Shown: one piece after another, positions 10,604-23,566 of the stretch | Numbering within the stretch: the stretch's first letter is position 1 | Layout: every line of letters begins with the position of its first letter | Assembly (NCBI RefSeq): GCF_022376445.1 | Contig: NW_025955147.1 | Span: 1 to 64,000 of the forward strand | Reading direction: 5' to 3' | Origin: Fomitopsis serialis | Lineage: Eukaryota; Basidiomycota; Agaricomycetes; Polyporales; Fomitopsidaceae | Length of the DNA stretch: 64,000 bases | Notes under the pieces: generated by a model | What the model saw: only the letters and a program-made list of their open reading frames with translations | What the model was told of the DNA's origin: nothing | The model's database searches: none | Made by a program: the position numbers and the translations under genes

Positions 10604-13600
10604 ATGAGTGTCGGACACACCGATGAACCCAATGCGCAAGACAAAGACGGTGTTCCGAAGAACCATGACATCTCTATCCGGTATGTAGATCCTAGAGCAT
10701 AGACTTCCCTCTCCGGCACTGACACGAAGGTCGCGCAGCTACCGCACGCTCTCCATCCAGGTGGACGAAAGCCAGGGCGAGAAGCCCAGCGCTTCTAAGA
10801 AGGGCATGTCCGACAACGATCCAGCATCGGGCATCCGCAATATCGACGTTCACGCCCTGTCCCCGGCGGAGGTCTTCGCACGGTATACTACCTCGCCTAC
10901 CGTCGGGCTGGAGGCTGCCGCCGTCGAGCGGCGCGCCAAGTCCGGAGGCAAGAACGTCATCTCGCCGCCGAAGACTCAATACTGGAAGAAAGCTCTAAAC
11001 TATGTGTTCGGAGGGTTTAACTTCCTGATGTGGATCGCGTTCATCATCACCATTGTGAGTCTCCTGATCTGCGCGCACATTGGCATGAGATAAATCATTT
11101 TTCTGAGCTGTCGTATAAACCTCTGGGTGAGCCCGACCCCGCTGCATTCAATCTCGGTGTCGCCGTTCTGTTGGTAAGCCAGAGTATCCAGTTGTTCGCC
11201 TCTTGTGATGCTCACACGTATTGTACTAGCTTCTCGTCATTATTATTTCGGCCACTTTCTATGCGCTCGTCGACTGGCACGCATCACGCATCATGAGCTC
11301 AATCAAGACACTCATCGCTGAAGAAGCAACGGTCATCCGCGATGGAAAGCACCAGACAATACCAGCACGGGACGTCGTTGTAGGCGATTTAGTGGCGCTC
11401 TCAATGGGTGACCGTGTGCCTGCGGATATCCGTCTAGTCCAGGCGTCGTCTGACCTCCGCTTCGACCGATCCCTGCTCACTGGCGAGAGGTAAGATGCAC
11501 GCCCTTCTCGTGTGCTTTACAACACCATTGACCCGTCCTTCTAGTGACATGATCCCCGGCACGCTCGACCAAACCTCACCCAATGCTCTCGAGACGCGTA
11601 ACCTCGCACTCGCTTCCACCTTCGTCGTCCAGGGGACCTGCGCCGGAGTTGTCTTTGGGATCGGCGACCGCTCTGTCATGGGCCGCATCGTCGCTATGTC
11701 GGGCGAGACTAAGTTCAAGCTAACCACTGTTCAACAAGAGGTGTGGTTCTTCACCAAGATTGTCTCCAGCCTCGCGCTGTCGCTGTTCATCATCTCGATT
11801 ATCGTCTGGGCTGCATGGCTGCGGAAGAGCTATTCCGGTTATGAGACTGCGAGTGGGGCTATCATCAACTCTATCGGTTGCTTGACCGCCTTTGTCCCCC
11901 AAGTATGTCTTACAATCTTCCGTGCTCATGAAAACCATAACAAACTGTGTCCCAGGGCCTCCCCATCTGTGTGGCTTTGTCACTGACAATAGTAGCCAAG
12001 CGCATGGCGAAACATAGCGTCCTCGTGAAAAACTTGGCCACCATCGAGACACTCGGCTGCATGTCCGTGCTCTGTTCGGACAAAACAGGAACTCTCACCA
12101 TGGGGAAGATGGCAAGCAAATAACGCATTACTCAGATATCCCCCGTACTGATTTGCCGGTCTCCTTTCCAGTCTGTACAGAATGTTGCATTTCTCGACGG
12201 TCAGTACAGCGTCGCCGGACTCAACGACAACGAGGCCTCCGCTCCGCCTGCGTTGAAGGCCCTCCATATGGTCGCGCGGCTGTGTAACGGTGCCAAGTTC
12301 GACGCAGCAACAGAACACCTGCCGCTCGAAGAACGGACTATCAAGGGCGACGCAACCGACAGCGCGATCTTCTCCTTCGCGGAAGCACTCCACATCCCGT
12401 CCCTTAATCTAGATTCACCGTCCCTACTCGCTGGACACGAGAAACTCTTTGAGATCCCGTTCAACTCGCGTAACAAGTGGATGCTCTCCCTCTGGCGCTC
12501 GCTCCCGCAAGCCTCGCCCGACTCAGTTATCGATCTCTCACCGAAGTCGACCATCGGAAACACCTGGATGCTTGTGAAGGGCGCTCCGGACATACTTTTC
12601 CCCGCGTGCACAAGTGTCATGCAGTCGGATGGTACCGTCAAGTACCTCGACACCGCCTCACGACGCCAACTCTTCGCCCTGCAGGAGGACTGGAGTAGCC
12701 AGGGCCAGCGAGTCCTCGCCTTATGCCGCCGTCCGCTTGACGACGTCAAGATCAGCAAGATCACGCCTGCGAACGACATGGAGGAACTGATGTACGCGGA
12801 ACTACAGAAGCTGACGCTGGTGGGATTCGTGGGCATTCGTGATCCGCCGAGGCCAGACGTACCTGCAGCAGTGGCTACGATTCGCCGTGCAGGCGTGCGA
12901 GTGTTCATGGTTACCGGTGACTTCAAGCTGACTGCTCTGGCAATTGCAAAACAGGTATGCTACGCCGTATCCGTATCCTGGTCGGAATGGATTGTGCTCA
13001 CAGGCTATTCAGATTGGTATCATCACTCAGGAGAAAGTGGACTCGATTCACGAGCTACGCTCTCCCGAGATCTTGAAGCAGTACGCCGACCTCACCCCAC
13101 CCGAGGTTAAACCCTCTGACGACCAAGACGAATACCGCGCCATTGTCCTGACAGGCGACGACGTTTCCACTCTGCAGCACGAGGACTGGAACGTAGTGGT
13201 CGGGAGGTACACCGAGATCGTCTTTGCGCGGACGACGCCCGAGCAGAAGCTGCAGATCGTGGAAGCCATCAAGGCGCGCGGGGACAATACTGTCGCAGTC
13301 ACCGGGGACGGTGTCAACGATGCCCCGGCTTTGAAGGCAGGTGATATTGGCGTGGCCATGGGGTCGGGAAGTGATGTCGCAAAGGAAGCAGGTAAACCCT
13401 CTCACACACCATCGTTGATTTCAACACCATTAACCGCATGGGCAGCCGCTATGGTACTACTCAACAATGATTTCGCTTCCATCGTTGTCGCCATCGAAAT
13501 GGGACGGCTGGTCTTTGACAACCTCAAGAAGGTCATGATCTACCTCATGCCGGTACGTCTTTCTTCTATGCTGTATAGATGATAAACGTTCACCGAGATC

Positions 13601-14571
13601 TGGATGACAAGGCTGGTACCTACACCGAGTTCATGACGGTGTTCGCCAACGTCTTCCTCGGGATGCAGCTCGCTTTGAGTTCCTACTTGCAAGTCTGCTT
13701 CTCCATCACGAACGACGTCGTCATGTCGATCTCGCTCATGTATGAGAAGCCCGAAGCCGGTATGCATTACTGGGGGTTGCTGTGCTCGCATGGGTGATCT
13801 TACTCGTCGCTCGTGCACATTTCACAGATCTCATGCTCCGCAAGCCGCGAAACGCGCGTACTGATCGCCTCACGGACTGGTGTTTCTTCTTCCAGATATA
13901 TCTGGTCCGTAGTCTCAAGCCTGTTTCAGACAAGCACTGGTCTGACTCTTTCCTGCGCCAGTTCATTGGCTTGATGATGTGGCCCTGTGCGATGAGCATG
14001 TGGTTCTTATATATGGACCAGCAAGGACTCAGTTTCTACGACGTGATACTGGTGTACAACAAATGGACGGATGATGGATACCATGGCTACACCATCGACC
14101 AGCTGACACACTTCGTCTCCGTAGGCCAATGCATCTAGTAAGCTCATTTTCCATCTGGACCCACTCAGTTGCTAACGCTCTCGTAGCTACGTCACCATGG
14201 TTTTCATGCAGTATGGAGGCCTACTGGCGGTGCGCAATCGCCGAGTCTCTATCCTGCAGTCAAATCCGCTCTGGGGGCCCCGCCGCAACTACGTCGTGCT
14301 GATGGGTATGATCGGCACGGCGCTCATCGCTGTCGTTAACTTGTACGGGCGAGGACTTGAGAACGTCTTCGGCACGACGCCCATTCCTGGAATGTTCTGG
14401 GGCATACCGTTTGCCTTTGCGCTCGGAATATTGACCGTAGACGAGATCAGAAAGTTACTAGTCCGCACATACCCGAAGGTAAGTGCCTCATGATGGCGTG
14501 CTTGCCTATGTAAAGGTTGTGACTAATCCGGTTGTTCGTGTTAGTCTTTCATCGCAAAGATGGCGTGGTAG
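10604..14571 (+). CDS. P2C-like cation-transporting P-type ATPase (Na+/K+-ATPase alpha-related)
   Basis: Predicted membrane ion pump of 1073 aa. Fourteen exons join in frame: 10604-10680, 10739-11054, 11108-11173, 11230-11489, 11545-11902, 11956-12111, 12172-12954, 13013-13391, 13446-13552, 13612-13759, 13828-13904, 13962-14137, 14187-14478, 14545-14571. The actuator motif TGES is formed across the fourth intron. The phosphorylation site CSDKTGTLT is intact, as are KGAPD and the hinge TGDGVNDAP. VLVKNLATIETLG before the Asp and ISLMYEKPEADLMLRKPRN after M6 place it with Na+/K+-ATPase-type (P2C) pumps, not the fungal H+-ATPase Pma1 (P3A). M4 has PQGL where animal pumps have PEGL. Intron 6 starts with GC (GCAAGC). 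Transported ion not deducible; Na+ or K+ likely. The start could be an upstream in-frame ATG at 10518. Confidence 0.9.
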
Positions 14572-15592
14572 AGGTGAATCGGCTTGCTGACTCGGAATTC
14601 GGAGATTATAGAGAGTGGTGAGACGGAGTACCGTCTAGGATGAAGAGCTTGTTCGTCACTATGATATTTCTTATAATACGCGGAGATACGTCATAGGATG
14701 TATGCCGGAGCAAGCCCAGATGAAAGTGTATTGACTGAGGGCCTTGAACGGCATTGCCGCAAGCCCAGCACCAGCAACGGCTTGTGGCAGGTGGCGTCAT
14801 TGGGCAGTCTACCCTTCTTCAGTAAGTGGCAGTACTGAGTCCATTCAACCACTTCAGCGTAGTGCGTCATGTGACACAGATGTCCTCCGGATCCGTCATT
14901 CTGCATTGAGGCGGTGTTGCTCACTTCCGATGAACTGACTCACCTTCGCGAGCGCAGGCTGTGAACCGGTCGCACCCCACACCAAAGATGGGCTTGGACC
15001 CCTCTGCGCACCCGATGCCAAAAACAGCGAACGAGGTGTCGAGGCCCAAATGTCTGTTAGTACACATACCCACTTACGCAGCGAGTGAGTACTTGCGACT
15101 ATCAGTAGGGAGCTACCCCCATCGGCGGCCAGTGCGACATACGAATTCAGCCTGCGAACGTCGTTGCATATTGCCTCGTAGCTGCATTCTGTGTTGATCG
15201 CACCTCATCACCGCACCAAATCTTGTCCTGCACCGATGTGCGTTCTGGAACAGTCGCACCCCTGCAACAGAAGTGTCCTCGCAGGCCGTACCACTCGCAG
15301 CCGACCACTGATGGTCGCACGTTGACATTACCCATACAACGACTTCAATCTTGCTCCTTCTCCGCAGTGATCTGAGAACAGACTGTCGCCGAAGCACTAG
15401 GTGGCATGGAAATGCGGATTGCAATGTTCGCCCGATACGGCGTTACAAGTGATAGTTTGCACCCTCCTGCCCATCGCCCGGGTTCCCAATGACGGCGGAC
15501 CCTATCATCCAGGTCAGAGAAGCACTTTGATGGGGATGGTACCCTTACCGAGCCGGTGCTTCACATTTCACGGCGTCCAGCGTATCTCATAC
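14572..15592. other. Intergenic, no gene recognised
   Basis: Downstream of the ATPase and of NADAR-A (both genes end toward this gap). Only short open frames without recognisable features are present. Confidence 0.45.
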
Positions 15593-16835
15593 TTAACTGG
15601 AGTACATCGCCTCTCCGAATGTGGGGTTTCCACAAGTCTGCGATGTGACACCTCCCGTGGGCTGCCGCCACTTCCGTTCTCCTTGGTCCTGCCCCAATGC
15701 AGGCGGCGGTCGATACTGCGTCCTTCCGCGGCTCGTCTGCGCGTGCGGACCAGATTGGGGGAACTGCCACCCCGCACGAGTCGATTGGTCTGGCGGGGGA
15801 GAGGTCCATATGAAACGGGCGCCTGCGGATGCTGGACTGGCTCTTAGCTTGTCGCGCAGCCGCATCAGAGCTTTGCCTAGCTCGTTTCGCCCTAGGCCAT
15901 CCTGGCCACATCCCCAGAACGAGTCGACCTGCGGTATCTTTAGTGTCTTGCTGATGCGAGCGGGACTGATATACGTACCGGACTGTCCTCGATGAGCTCA
16001 CTATCACCCGTCTGGAGGAGCATGTCTCGAAGCGAGAAATGTTGTGCAAACTTCGCCTCGAGGACGTCCTCCATCACACGCACGTTGACGTCAAACCAGT
16101 CTGCGCGCTGCAGCGGGCGAAGGTTCCCTGCTTCCTGAAGAGCGTCGCGGGATCCGGGGAGCAGGCGGATGCGCTCCGCCAGGTCTGGTTGGCTTGGCAT
16201 GAACTTGTGTGCTTGGAACACTGCGGACGTGGGGCGGGACCGCACGCCTCAGATTGTGCATAAGCAGAAGAACGCAAGGGAACGTACGATGTTCTGCGGT
16301 GGGATACATGCGGCCATCCCAATGAATAGGATACGGCGCGAAGTTTGTGAACCTGTTGACGCAATTAGTCATAGAACACTTTACACCGTGCGCATAAAGC
16401 ACAATCGCACAGAATACGAACTCGTAGTATGGCTGTTGACGGTGATAGAAGCGAATCGCAGGGGCTGGTCCCGCGCGTCGAGTGAATGCTGGCGGCTGGG
16501 AGTACGATCGAGAGCGTGCGTTGAAGCTAGTTTCCGGCCTCTGAGGAACGACTGAGCACGCGTCGTACTTCAGCATAGATCTGCGCACTCTGAGTGATCG
16601 ACATACCTTGCTCGATTGGATCTTGTGCATCTGCTGCCCTCGACAATAACCCGTTTCGGGATCTGCGTGGATCAGAGATTGACACCGATCTGCCGCTGCG
16701 ATGACCTTGATGCGACTCCGGTGCCGGCCACCAAACATCCTGGACTGAAATCGGATATTGTATCGGCAGGGTGTAGTAGGCAGGAGGGGCATATGCTACT
16801 GGCGGCGGGTAACCGTGATAGACGGGCCGATTCAT
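15593..16835 (-). CDS. NADAR-domain (DUF1768, YbiA-like) protein, copy A
   Basis: Predicted 333-aa protein from five exons, all in frame: 16835-16607, 16551-16422, 16352-16288, 16220-15979, 15928-15593. Residues 1-100 are Pro/Ser/Arg-rich and probably disordered. The NADAR fold follows, with YYEFTNFAPYPIHWDGRMY, YPTAEHLFQAHKF, DWFDVNVRVMEDVL, ELIEDSPVDSFWG and GRNELGKALMRLRDKL. NADAR proteins act on ADP-ribose or ribosylated-base metabolites. Some bacterial members cleave the bond between ADP-ribose and guanine in DNA. The conserved Glu-His of TAEH and the DSFWG/GRNELGK signatures are present, so activity is plausible. Copies B, C and D lie 35-40 kb away among ART genes; A stands alone here. 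Confidence 0.85.
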
Positions 16836-18469
16836 GACTACGGCTACTGCGAGCTTGCAATCCTGGCTCGGCAATTGGAGAACGTCGGCGTTTAAACGTT
16901 GAGCAGGGGTTCACTATTCAAGACAGCGGGGGCGATGACTGTAAGTGGAAAGATCGAGAGCGGCACACGCAAACAGGACGTACGCGGCCATAGCGAACCA
17001 CTCTTCCCGATACGTGTATATGGTTTGACCACGCTGTGTCGCGGAGTCTGACGGTGGCTTCAATGAAGTGCTCGAGTCGATACAGCGATGTCTCGTGCCC
17101 TGGGTAGTCTACCTCAGGGTACCAAGACAGCAGAACATCGCGACGTTCAGTAATATGTAGTCGAGGGCGCAGCGTTGATGGAACGTGCCAGTATAGGCCA
17201 GTATGCGCGCGGGCCATCGTAGGTGGCTGATTACGTAAGCTACGGCTCGGCTCACGTTCAAATTGGTGCCCATACATACGAGCGCTAACCATAAGTATGC
17301 GACCGCCCTCCCCCACTCAACAAGGTCGTGTTGACTAGGGCCTGCCTAGTACAGAAGGCCAGAGCGCTAAGTACGTCGTCTCCTTTGTTGGCAAGCACTG
17401 CGCAGTTATATTCTCGAGCTGGGTGCAGAAGACGGCCAAGCAGCCATTTTCCTTCTGCTTTCCGATGACCGTAGAGTCGAAGCCCAGATCAGGCAGAATC
17501 CTGAGCGCACAACTCCATGCGGCCGGGACGCGGCCGGCGCAACCACAGCGTCAATGAAACCACAAGGGATACCGGTATTGCCAGTGTATTGATCGACTGG
17601 AACCCTGGCCCCGCTGAGAATGCACATACACCCTGGGCCCATAGTGGGCCAGCAACGCTCAGCACTTATGACCGACCATAATTCCACGGGCTCAAGGCAT
17701 AGCGTTCGTTTTTAGCGTCGAGACGAGAAGTAGGGGCCAATTTGGACGCCACATTGAAAGCTGCAAACCTGCCACCACATTGAGAGCGCCTCTGCGGACA
17801 TACGAGGCCGTACTGGCAGACGCCCTCTGCGAATTGAGTGGCATTACACGGCGCACTTTCTTGACAATAATTTTGACCTTAGTAGTATCGCATCTGCGAA
17901 GGTGGTCTACTGCCTAGAATCGGTGTTTCTTCATAAGAAACTCAGCACCTGTACGTCTGGATCACTGCCCTCGTACTGTATCATGCGACTGAGCTTGCAA
18001 CTCTGTCCACATGTACAAATTTTATTTCATGGGTACACCCTCCGCGAGAGGCGTTCATCAGAGATGTTTCACAAGCGCGGAATCACAGGAAATCTGTCTC
18101 CGTGAAATCGTCCCTCTGCGCATGAAGTGTGAAGGTAGGTCCTTTTCCATGCGAAGGTTGGACGTATTGAAGGCAGCTGCGATCGCCGAAATGCAGCAAA
18201 GACACGGAACTCCTCAGGGCGCCACCGTCTAGACTCTAGTGCGAGCAAGAACTAGAGCGCTGGGGTTCAAGTCCAGACAGCCATGTCTGCGAACGCGTTG
18301 TCACTAGCGCGTCGATGGCCGAGAGCCTCTCGGAAATTTGGAAAGATTGCGAGTCATGGTGCGTAGTTCCATCGGAGCGCGGAATGTTATTCATCCGTTT
18401 TGCACCTCGCGCGGCTACCCAGTGAACAGTTCACTCACTAGCAGATAGCTCCCTGGAGATCAGAGCCCT
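16836..18469. other. Intergenic with dispersed repeat relic (17160-17530)
   Basis: No gene was recognised upstream of NADAR-A. In particular there is no ADP-ribosyltransferase facing it. Bases 17160-17530 match a second copy at about 24755-25080. Shared blocks include GATTACGTAAGCTACGG and CGATGACCGTAGAGTCGAAG/CGATGGCCGTACAGTCGAAG. A piece (GTCGAGGGCGCAGCGTTG) also recurs near 26893. This suggests a degenerate dispersed element. Confidence 0.45.
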
Positions 18470-18857
18470 AGTGGTTGTTTGGGCGGTGCGGCCTTTCGTC
18501 GCGGGTCTTCGTGGCCTTGCACGAACGAAGTCCCGGTCGTGTGCTACGGTAGTGCTATAACACGCACGGCAGGATAGCGGTCTGTCAGGCCAGCTAGGAA
18601 TATATTTTGATGGATCGTACCTCACACTGGTCAGCGAGCCGTGGCGCTGTACGGGCAGCCAACGTTCGTCTTGATGGCCGCGAATTAGACCGGCCCCTGG
18701 GTTGCCTTGACGCTGTGAGTCAGGAGCTGACAGTACCCTTTGATGCACTGAACACGATGGACATCGTCGAGAACCAATTCTCTTCCATCCGACGTCGGCG
18801 TAAAGCCTGAGGCACAGTCGCCTGCGGTACGTATCTGATATCCCCAGCCTTATGATG

Positions 18858-18867
18858 TATAAAAAGG
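18858..18867 (+). promoter_or_regulatory. TATA box of secreted-protein copy 1
   Basis: TATAAAAAGG lies 90 bp upstream of the start codon. The same decamer is 89 bp upstream of copy 3 (25454) and about 80 bp upstream of the right outer copy (38752-38743, minus strand), so it is a shared core promoter of this family. Confidence 0.65.
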
Positions 18868-18947
18868 CTTATAAAGGCTTATTCCTCAGAGCGGTGATTC
18901 ACTCGCCTACCTCCCCCCGCCATAGTAAGCAGTTCAGATATATTGCA

Positions 18948-19262
18948 ATGCAATTCAAATCTACCGTCCTCGCCTTCCTCATTGCCGCTAGCTCCGTAGC
19001 CGGGGTCTACAACCCTGTCGGCCAATCCTGCGATACCCCAGGTGAGTGCAGCTTATCGTCACACCGCCGTCAACTGAGTCAAACTAGTGTCTCACTGTTA
19101 AATTAAGGTGGGGAAGGCTGCGCCAACGACGTACCGAGCCTCAACGGTGGTGACGCCTTCATCTACGAGTGCGGCCCTACCGGCACGTTTGTGTATCTTG
19201 CCGGCTGCGGGTGCTTGACCTGCTGCGAGGCTGACGCTAATGGAGCGGCGTATTGCACTTGA
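18948..19262 (+). CDS. Small secreted 8-Cys-type protein, copy 1 (left arm, outer)
   Basis: Predicted 82 aa from two exons (18948-19041, 19108-19262). Residues 1-19 are a signal peptide (MQFKSTVLAFLIAASSVAG). The mature part starts VYNPVGQSC and carries GEGCAND, FIYECGPTGTFVY, AGCGCLTCC and a terminal YCT, giving eight cysteines with a single CC doublet. It is not a hydrophobin, which needs two CC doublets in C-Xn-CC spacing. A TATAAAAAGG box is at about 18858. Probably an extracellular or cell-wall protein or effector-like peptide; function unknown. Confidence 0.8.
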
Positions 19263-19767
19263 GGTATGTGTTGAATGCTTCCAGGTCTTCGTGGACTCGT
19301 ATCTAATCCTCGAACATCTTGCAGACATGAAAGTATGCCAATGATGGCAGGTGGCCATCATTGCCAATGTTCCACGGAAAACCCGCAGTAAATTGCGTAA
19401 CAGAATTGATACATTCGCCGTCCACGCACTGGCAGCCCGTGGCTGACGATGCAAGCTGGACACTTTGGGTCCGAGACTGCGTCAGAACGTCACTCGAAGT
19501 AAACAGGCGCTCACCTCAGCGACTTGTATGGTCTGCAACGGAGATTAGCTGTCGCAGTGAGTTAATACCGGATAGGACTTACTGATGCGCTGAATCCCGT
19601 GAGCGGGACCGATCCCTAATGCTGTCTCGTCCGACGTCGGGGTGATGTCACGAGCGGTATGCATATGTCTGTAATGCATGTAAGGCTCGCGATGGCTACT
19701 TCTGGTGAGACAGAGCAACGATTAGCCTCCCCATCCCAGCCTTGCCGAGCAGTCCAACCATCTCGCA

Positions 19768-20099
19768 ATGCAATTCTACCCATCTACCGCTGTTGCCTTG
19801 CTCGTCGCTGCCAGCTCCGCTGCCGGCGATGTCTATAATCCCATCGGTCAGCGCTGCTCTCCTCAGGGTAAGTGCAGCTCGTCGTCTCGCAGCTCGTCAA
19901 ACTAGGGTTCCAAATGTTTTCATAAGGCGTGGAAGGGTGTGCGAACAACGTACCGAGCCTCAACGGTGGTAACGCATTCGTCTACGAGTGTGGCCCAGCC
20001 GATAAGTTTGTGTACGTTGCCGGATGCTCGACGTGCTGCACGGCTACTTACCACCAATGGGGCGTACTGCACTTGAGTTATGTGTCGAATGTCTCTTGA
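19768..20099 (+). CDS. Small secreted Cys-rich protein, copy 2 (left arm, inner), altered C-terminus
   Basis: Exons 19768-19867 and 19927-20099 give 90 aa with signal peptide MQFYPSTAVALLVAASSAAG and mature VYNPIGQRC. Against its mirror copy (36993-37303, minus) it lacks six bases that encode Ala-Cys in the AGCACSTCC segment. It also has a four-base insertion near 20046-20050. The insertion shifts the frame, removes the terminal YCT and adds a foreign tail. Only six of eight cysteines remain, so the product is probably non-functional. Its promoter has lost the TATA box. Confidence 0.65.
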
Positions 20100-20407
20100 T
20101 CTTCGTGAATCTAATCTTGGAGCATCTGGTAGAAGTGAAAGAAAACTAATCGTCGAGGGCCCCGGCCCGTTATGATCACCAATGCCAATGATCCACGGAT
20201 AAGTCGTATTTGACTGCGTAATGGGATCAATCCATCTGTCGTTCAGAGAGCCAGTAGTCGATTGATTTATTTGCGTCGGGAAGCCCTGAATACATGAAGG
20301 TTTTCTGCTGTACAGATATGGCTATATTAGTGGTCTCTCAGTCATCACCGAAGCCACGATCGTCGACGTGGTATGACATGCATGAGAACATAACGACGAC
20401 GCGGTGA

Positions 20408-23088
20408 TTGAGCGCACAAGGTCGCCGGTGGGAACTGATACATCTTCTAGAGATCAGTGCGCTGCGCCCGTAACGTAGAACACGCACCAGGTGGAATATC
20501 GACCTCATCGTCGTTCAGATACCACGCCCCTACGCAGCGAATAGAGTCATGTTGAGTTGATGCACACGCGACACAAAGTACTGGGCTTACGATCGCCCGT
20601 CATGGTCTTCTCGTTATACGTCTGTCCATCCCCGAGCCAGTGCATACGGTTCTTCACGCCTTCCGGAAGCTCGTACCGGAAATCTTCCCATCTCGGTTGT
20701 TCGAAGGCTCGGACGGCGTGAAGGGACGAACCTAGGAAAAATGAGCCTGCGAGCTTGCTGCGAGCAATACAGCAGCAGGACCGGACATACCCGGCCATAG
20801 GGCGACAACCCTGCCCTGTTCCTTCCCCAACTTGTACCATGACCTGCACTTCTCGCTGTATACTGTATTCGGGAAGTAACTCTGGGGGACGAATCAGATC
20901 TCTCTGTTATCGGCACACGACACCATCATCATAGCCCACCTCTAAGTACTCGTCAAAATCCGCGACAGCCTCCTTCGCCGCCTCAATACTCTTCAGCCTC
21001 TCTCGCTGCATCTTCTTCGCCGCCGCGACCGCGTAGTCCACCTGTCTCTCAATCAGCACCAAAGTGAGCCACTACCCGGCGCACTATTCGGTCCGAGACT
21101 CATGAACCAGTTCGGGAAGCCGTCCGTGCAGACGGCGAGGTATGTCGACGGATGCGGGGACCACTTCTCCTGGATCGTGACGCCGTTCCGGCCAACCATG
21201 GGGAAGTCGAACTGGAAGGAATAATCATAGCCCGTGGCGCAGATGATGATGTCGAGGTCCTCGTGCGTGCCGTCGACGAGCTCGATGCCTTTGTTGGTGA
21301 CGCCCTTTATGTGGGTGGGTTGGAAGTCGACCTAAGGATGTGCATGCTCAATGAGACGGACAGTCGCCTCAGGACGGAGGGAAGGTGGGAAGGTGTATAC
21401 TCACGTTGTCCGCGCACAAGGCTTCCAAGTAGCCAGGCCCCGGTGTCAATCGCCTGCATGCAACACCGAACTCTGGGATCACTGTGGTCGGTCCAGGACA
21501 AGGCTCAGTAGTGCATCTATGGATCGCCACTGCAGTGATGTGGGTCTCACGGAAGTCGGCGATCCACGGCTTCTTGGCGAGTCTCTTCTTCATATGAGCG
21601 TGGAAGGCTGCGCGTACGGCGCGTTGTGCATCGCTATCTTTGAGCGTCGACGGATGCACGCTCTGTGGATGGGCAGCCATCGTCACAGAGAAGCCATGTA
21701 GTATATGAAATCGAGTCGGCTCACGTTGACATCAGATTCCAGTTCGTGCCTGAACTGCTTGTAGTACTCTGGGTCCTCAAGACGCTCTTTGTCTTCCTCC
21801 GAGAACACGTCTGTGTATCCGCTGGGCTGATCAGTTGGTAGAACCGGTGAAGAGTAGGGCACCTACAGTTCTCGGCCTCAGGTTCCAGCTGCATGAGCTC
21901 CACCATCTTTGCGCCCGCGTAGGGCGTCGAGATCCACGTCTTCCCGCGCACGAAGTTCACGATCTTCTTCACCCTTGACTGGAGCGCCGGGACGATCTGA
22001 ATCGCACTCGAGCCCTACGAGACCGGGAGTACCGTCAATGAGACTTCAAGCGCATTTGCGGGCCAGACGAAGGCACGCACCACACCGATGACGCCAACGC
22101 GCTTGTCCTTCCAGTCATGTATAGCCTCCTGCCACGCCTTATCCCCGTCCCCGACCTCGAAGTCCGCCGTATGGAACAGCTTGCCCTCGAAGTCCTCCAG
22201 CCCGTCGATCTCCGGCCACTTCCACCTGCTCAGGCTCCCCACGCCCGTGAACAGCAGATCCGCCGTGTCATCGAACTCCTCGTACGCCTCGCCCTCGTCG
22301 GGCGGAGACTCCAAGGTGACGTTGGGCGGAGGCTGGGAGGTGGGCGCGGCGCCGGGGTGGACAGGCCGCCGGATGCGGAGGTGCCACTTCCCGGTGGGCT
22401 CGTCGTACCGGGCGTGCACGACGCGGTGCTGGAGCTTGATGTAGCGCATGAGCTTGTACTTGTCGACGACGGACTGCAGGTACGAGCATATCTCGGGCCT
22501 GGCGCGTAGAAGGCCGACCAGTCGGTCTGTCGCCACATGATCGGGGTGAGCAGAAGCGCTTGGTGCGAGTTATATGAGGCGCACCTTCGGCTCGAAAGTG
22601 AGTTGGTACTGGGGTCATGGCAGATTAGTGGTAGCACGCGCGTTGTGGGTGGTGGACGTACGCAGTGGGCAGGAATATCACATGCTAAGCCACTGCATAC
22701 ATCGCTCAGCGAATCTCCGTATGTTGAGCAGACACAAAACGCACGGATATTTGTTGGTGACCCACGTCCCTCCTATGCCCGAGTTCTTATCGTAGATCGT
22801 CAGCTCGACATTAGGTATCCGTTGAGGGAACCTGAAGATTAGACCGTTAGCGCAATGTCATTGGCACCCTTTCAAAGTGCATGCTTACCGTATCCCTGCG
22901 ATGATCCCACTGAAACCAGCGCCGATGCAGACGACCTTGAGAGGCTTGTATTCATCAATCGAGAAGTCGCCGAGCTTAAACCCGTCGTCCACAACATGCC
23001 CGTTCGCGGGTTGCGGCGCAGGGATCTCCCGGCCTAGCATGGCCATGGTATGAGAGGTATGTCGTTGGGCGGAAGGCGGCTCAGCCAT
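20408..23088 (-). pseudogene. Baeyer-Villiger-type flavin monooxygenase, decayed left copy
   Basis: Mirror copy of the intact gene at 34018-36672, same exon order. Exon 1 begins at 23088 and keeps the FAD-binding VVCIGAGFSGI. At about 22494 one C of the four in CCAGGCCCCGAG is missing, which shifts the frame inside the conserved WSAFYAPGPEIC region. A second one-base loss at about 21080 (CTTTGGTGC against CTGCTGGTGC) gives an early TGA after NSxxGSGSL. The stop codon of the right copy (TGA) is changed to TCA. At least two independent frameshifts make it a pseudogene unless both are assembly errors. Confidence 0.8.
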
Positions 23089-23566
23089 ACCTTATATGCC
23101 GACGAAACGCTGCCACACCAACCACGAGACGAGCACGCAAGGGCAGAAAAGGGAACCTTCTTCTCCTCATGAGTTTGTCGCTTGTCATGAGCTGTTCTCA
23201 TGCTCATTTGTTTGCGTGATTCCATTGCCTGTTCTGGAAAATTTGAATTAGCTGGGGGAATAGTACGCCTGATCATAGATAGTCATAGATGCACCTGACT
23301 ATGGCTTCGTATCAGAATTGTCCAAAGGCGAGATCGCCGTAGTACTTACCATAACTTTGTGCAGCGCACTACTGACAGCGGACTCTTGGGAAAAGAAATG
23401 TTGTTGCGTGCAGCGGGGAAATTCCTGGGCAACATGGAGCTCCAGGGATCTGTGATAGCAAAGCAGCCACAAAAAACCTCCTCCACGAATCATTTGGTAG
23501 AGGTAGGAAGAAGCCAACAGTCTCGACTTGGATGAACACGCGTACGATCGACAAAGTCTGCTGGTC

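Larger units (their letters stand above)
18470..23420 (+). repeat. Left arm of a large imperfect inverted duplication
   Basis: Reverse-complement similarity to 33700-39150 runs across coding and noncoding sequence: two small secreted protein genes, the monooxygenase, and the intergenic segments, for example CCTGCCGTGC near 18570 against 39045, and ATTGTCCAAAGGCGAGATCG near 23320 against 33770. Identity is high in the monooxygenase coding part and lower outside. Borders are judged by eye and good to about 100 bp. Confidence 0.8.

Noticed and set aside
10604..14571. Plasma-membrane H+-ATPase (Pma1-like, P3A)
   Set aside because: The sequence around the phosphorylated Asp and after M6 matches Na+/K+-ATPase-type pumps instead.
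18241..18300. Possible tRNA (GGTTCAAGTCC box)
   Set aside because: No matching A box, acceptor stem or cloverleaf could be paired around it.
22088..22637. Plus- and minus-strand frames of 100-135 codons in the left monooxygenase, and their twins at 34255-35012
   Set aside because: Alternate-frame shadows of the large GC-rich monooxygenase exon. They are duplicated only because the exon is.
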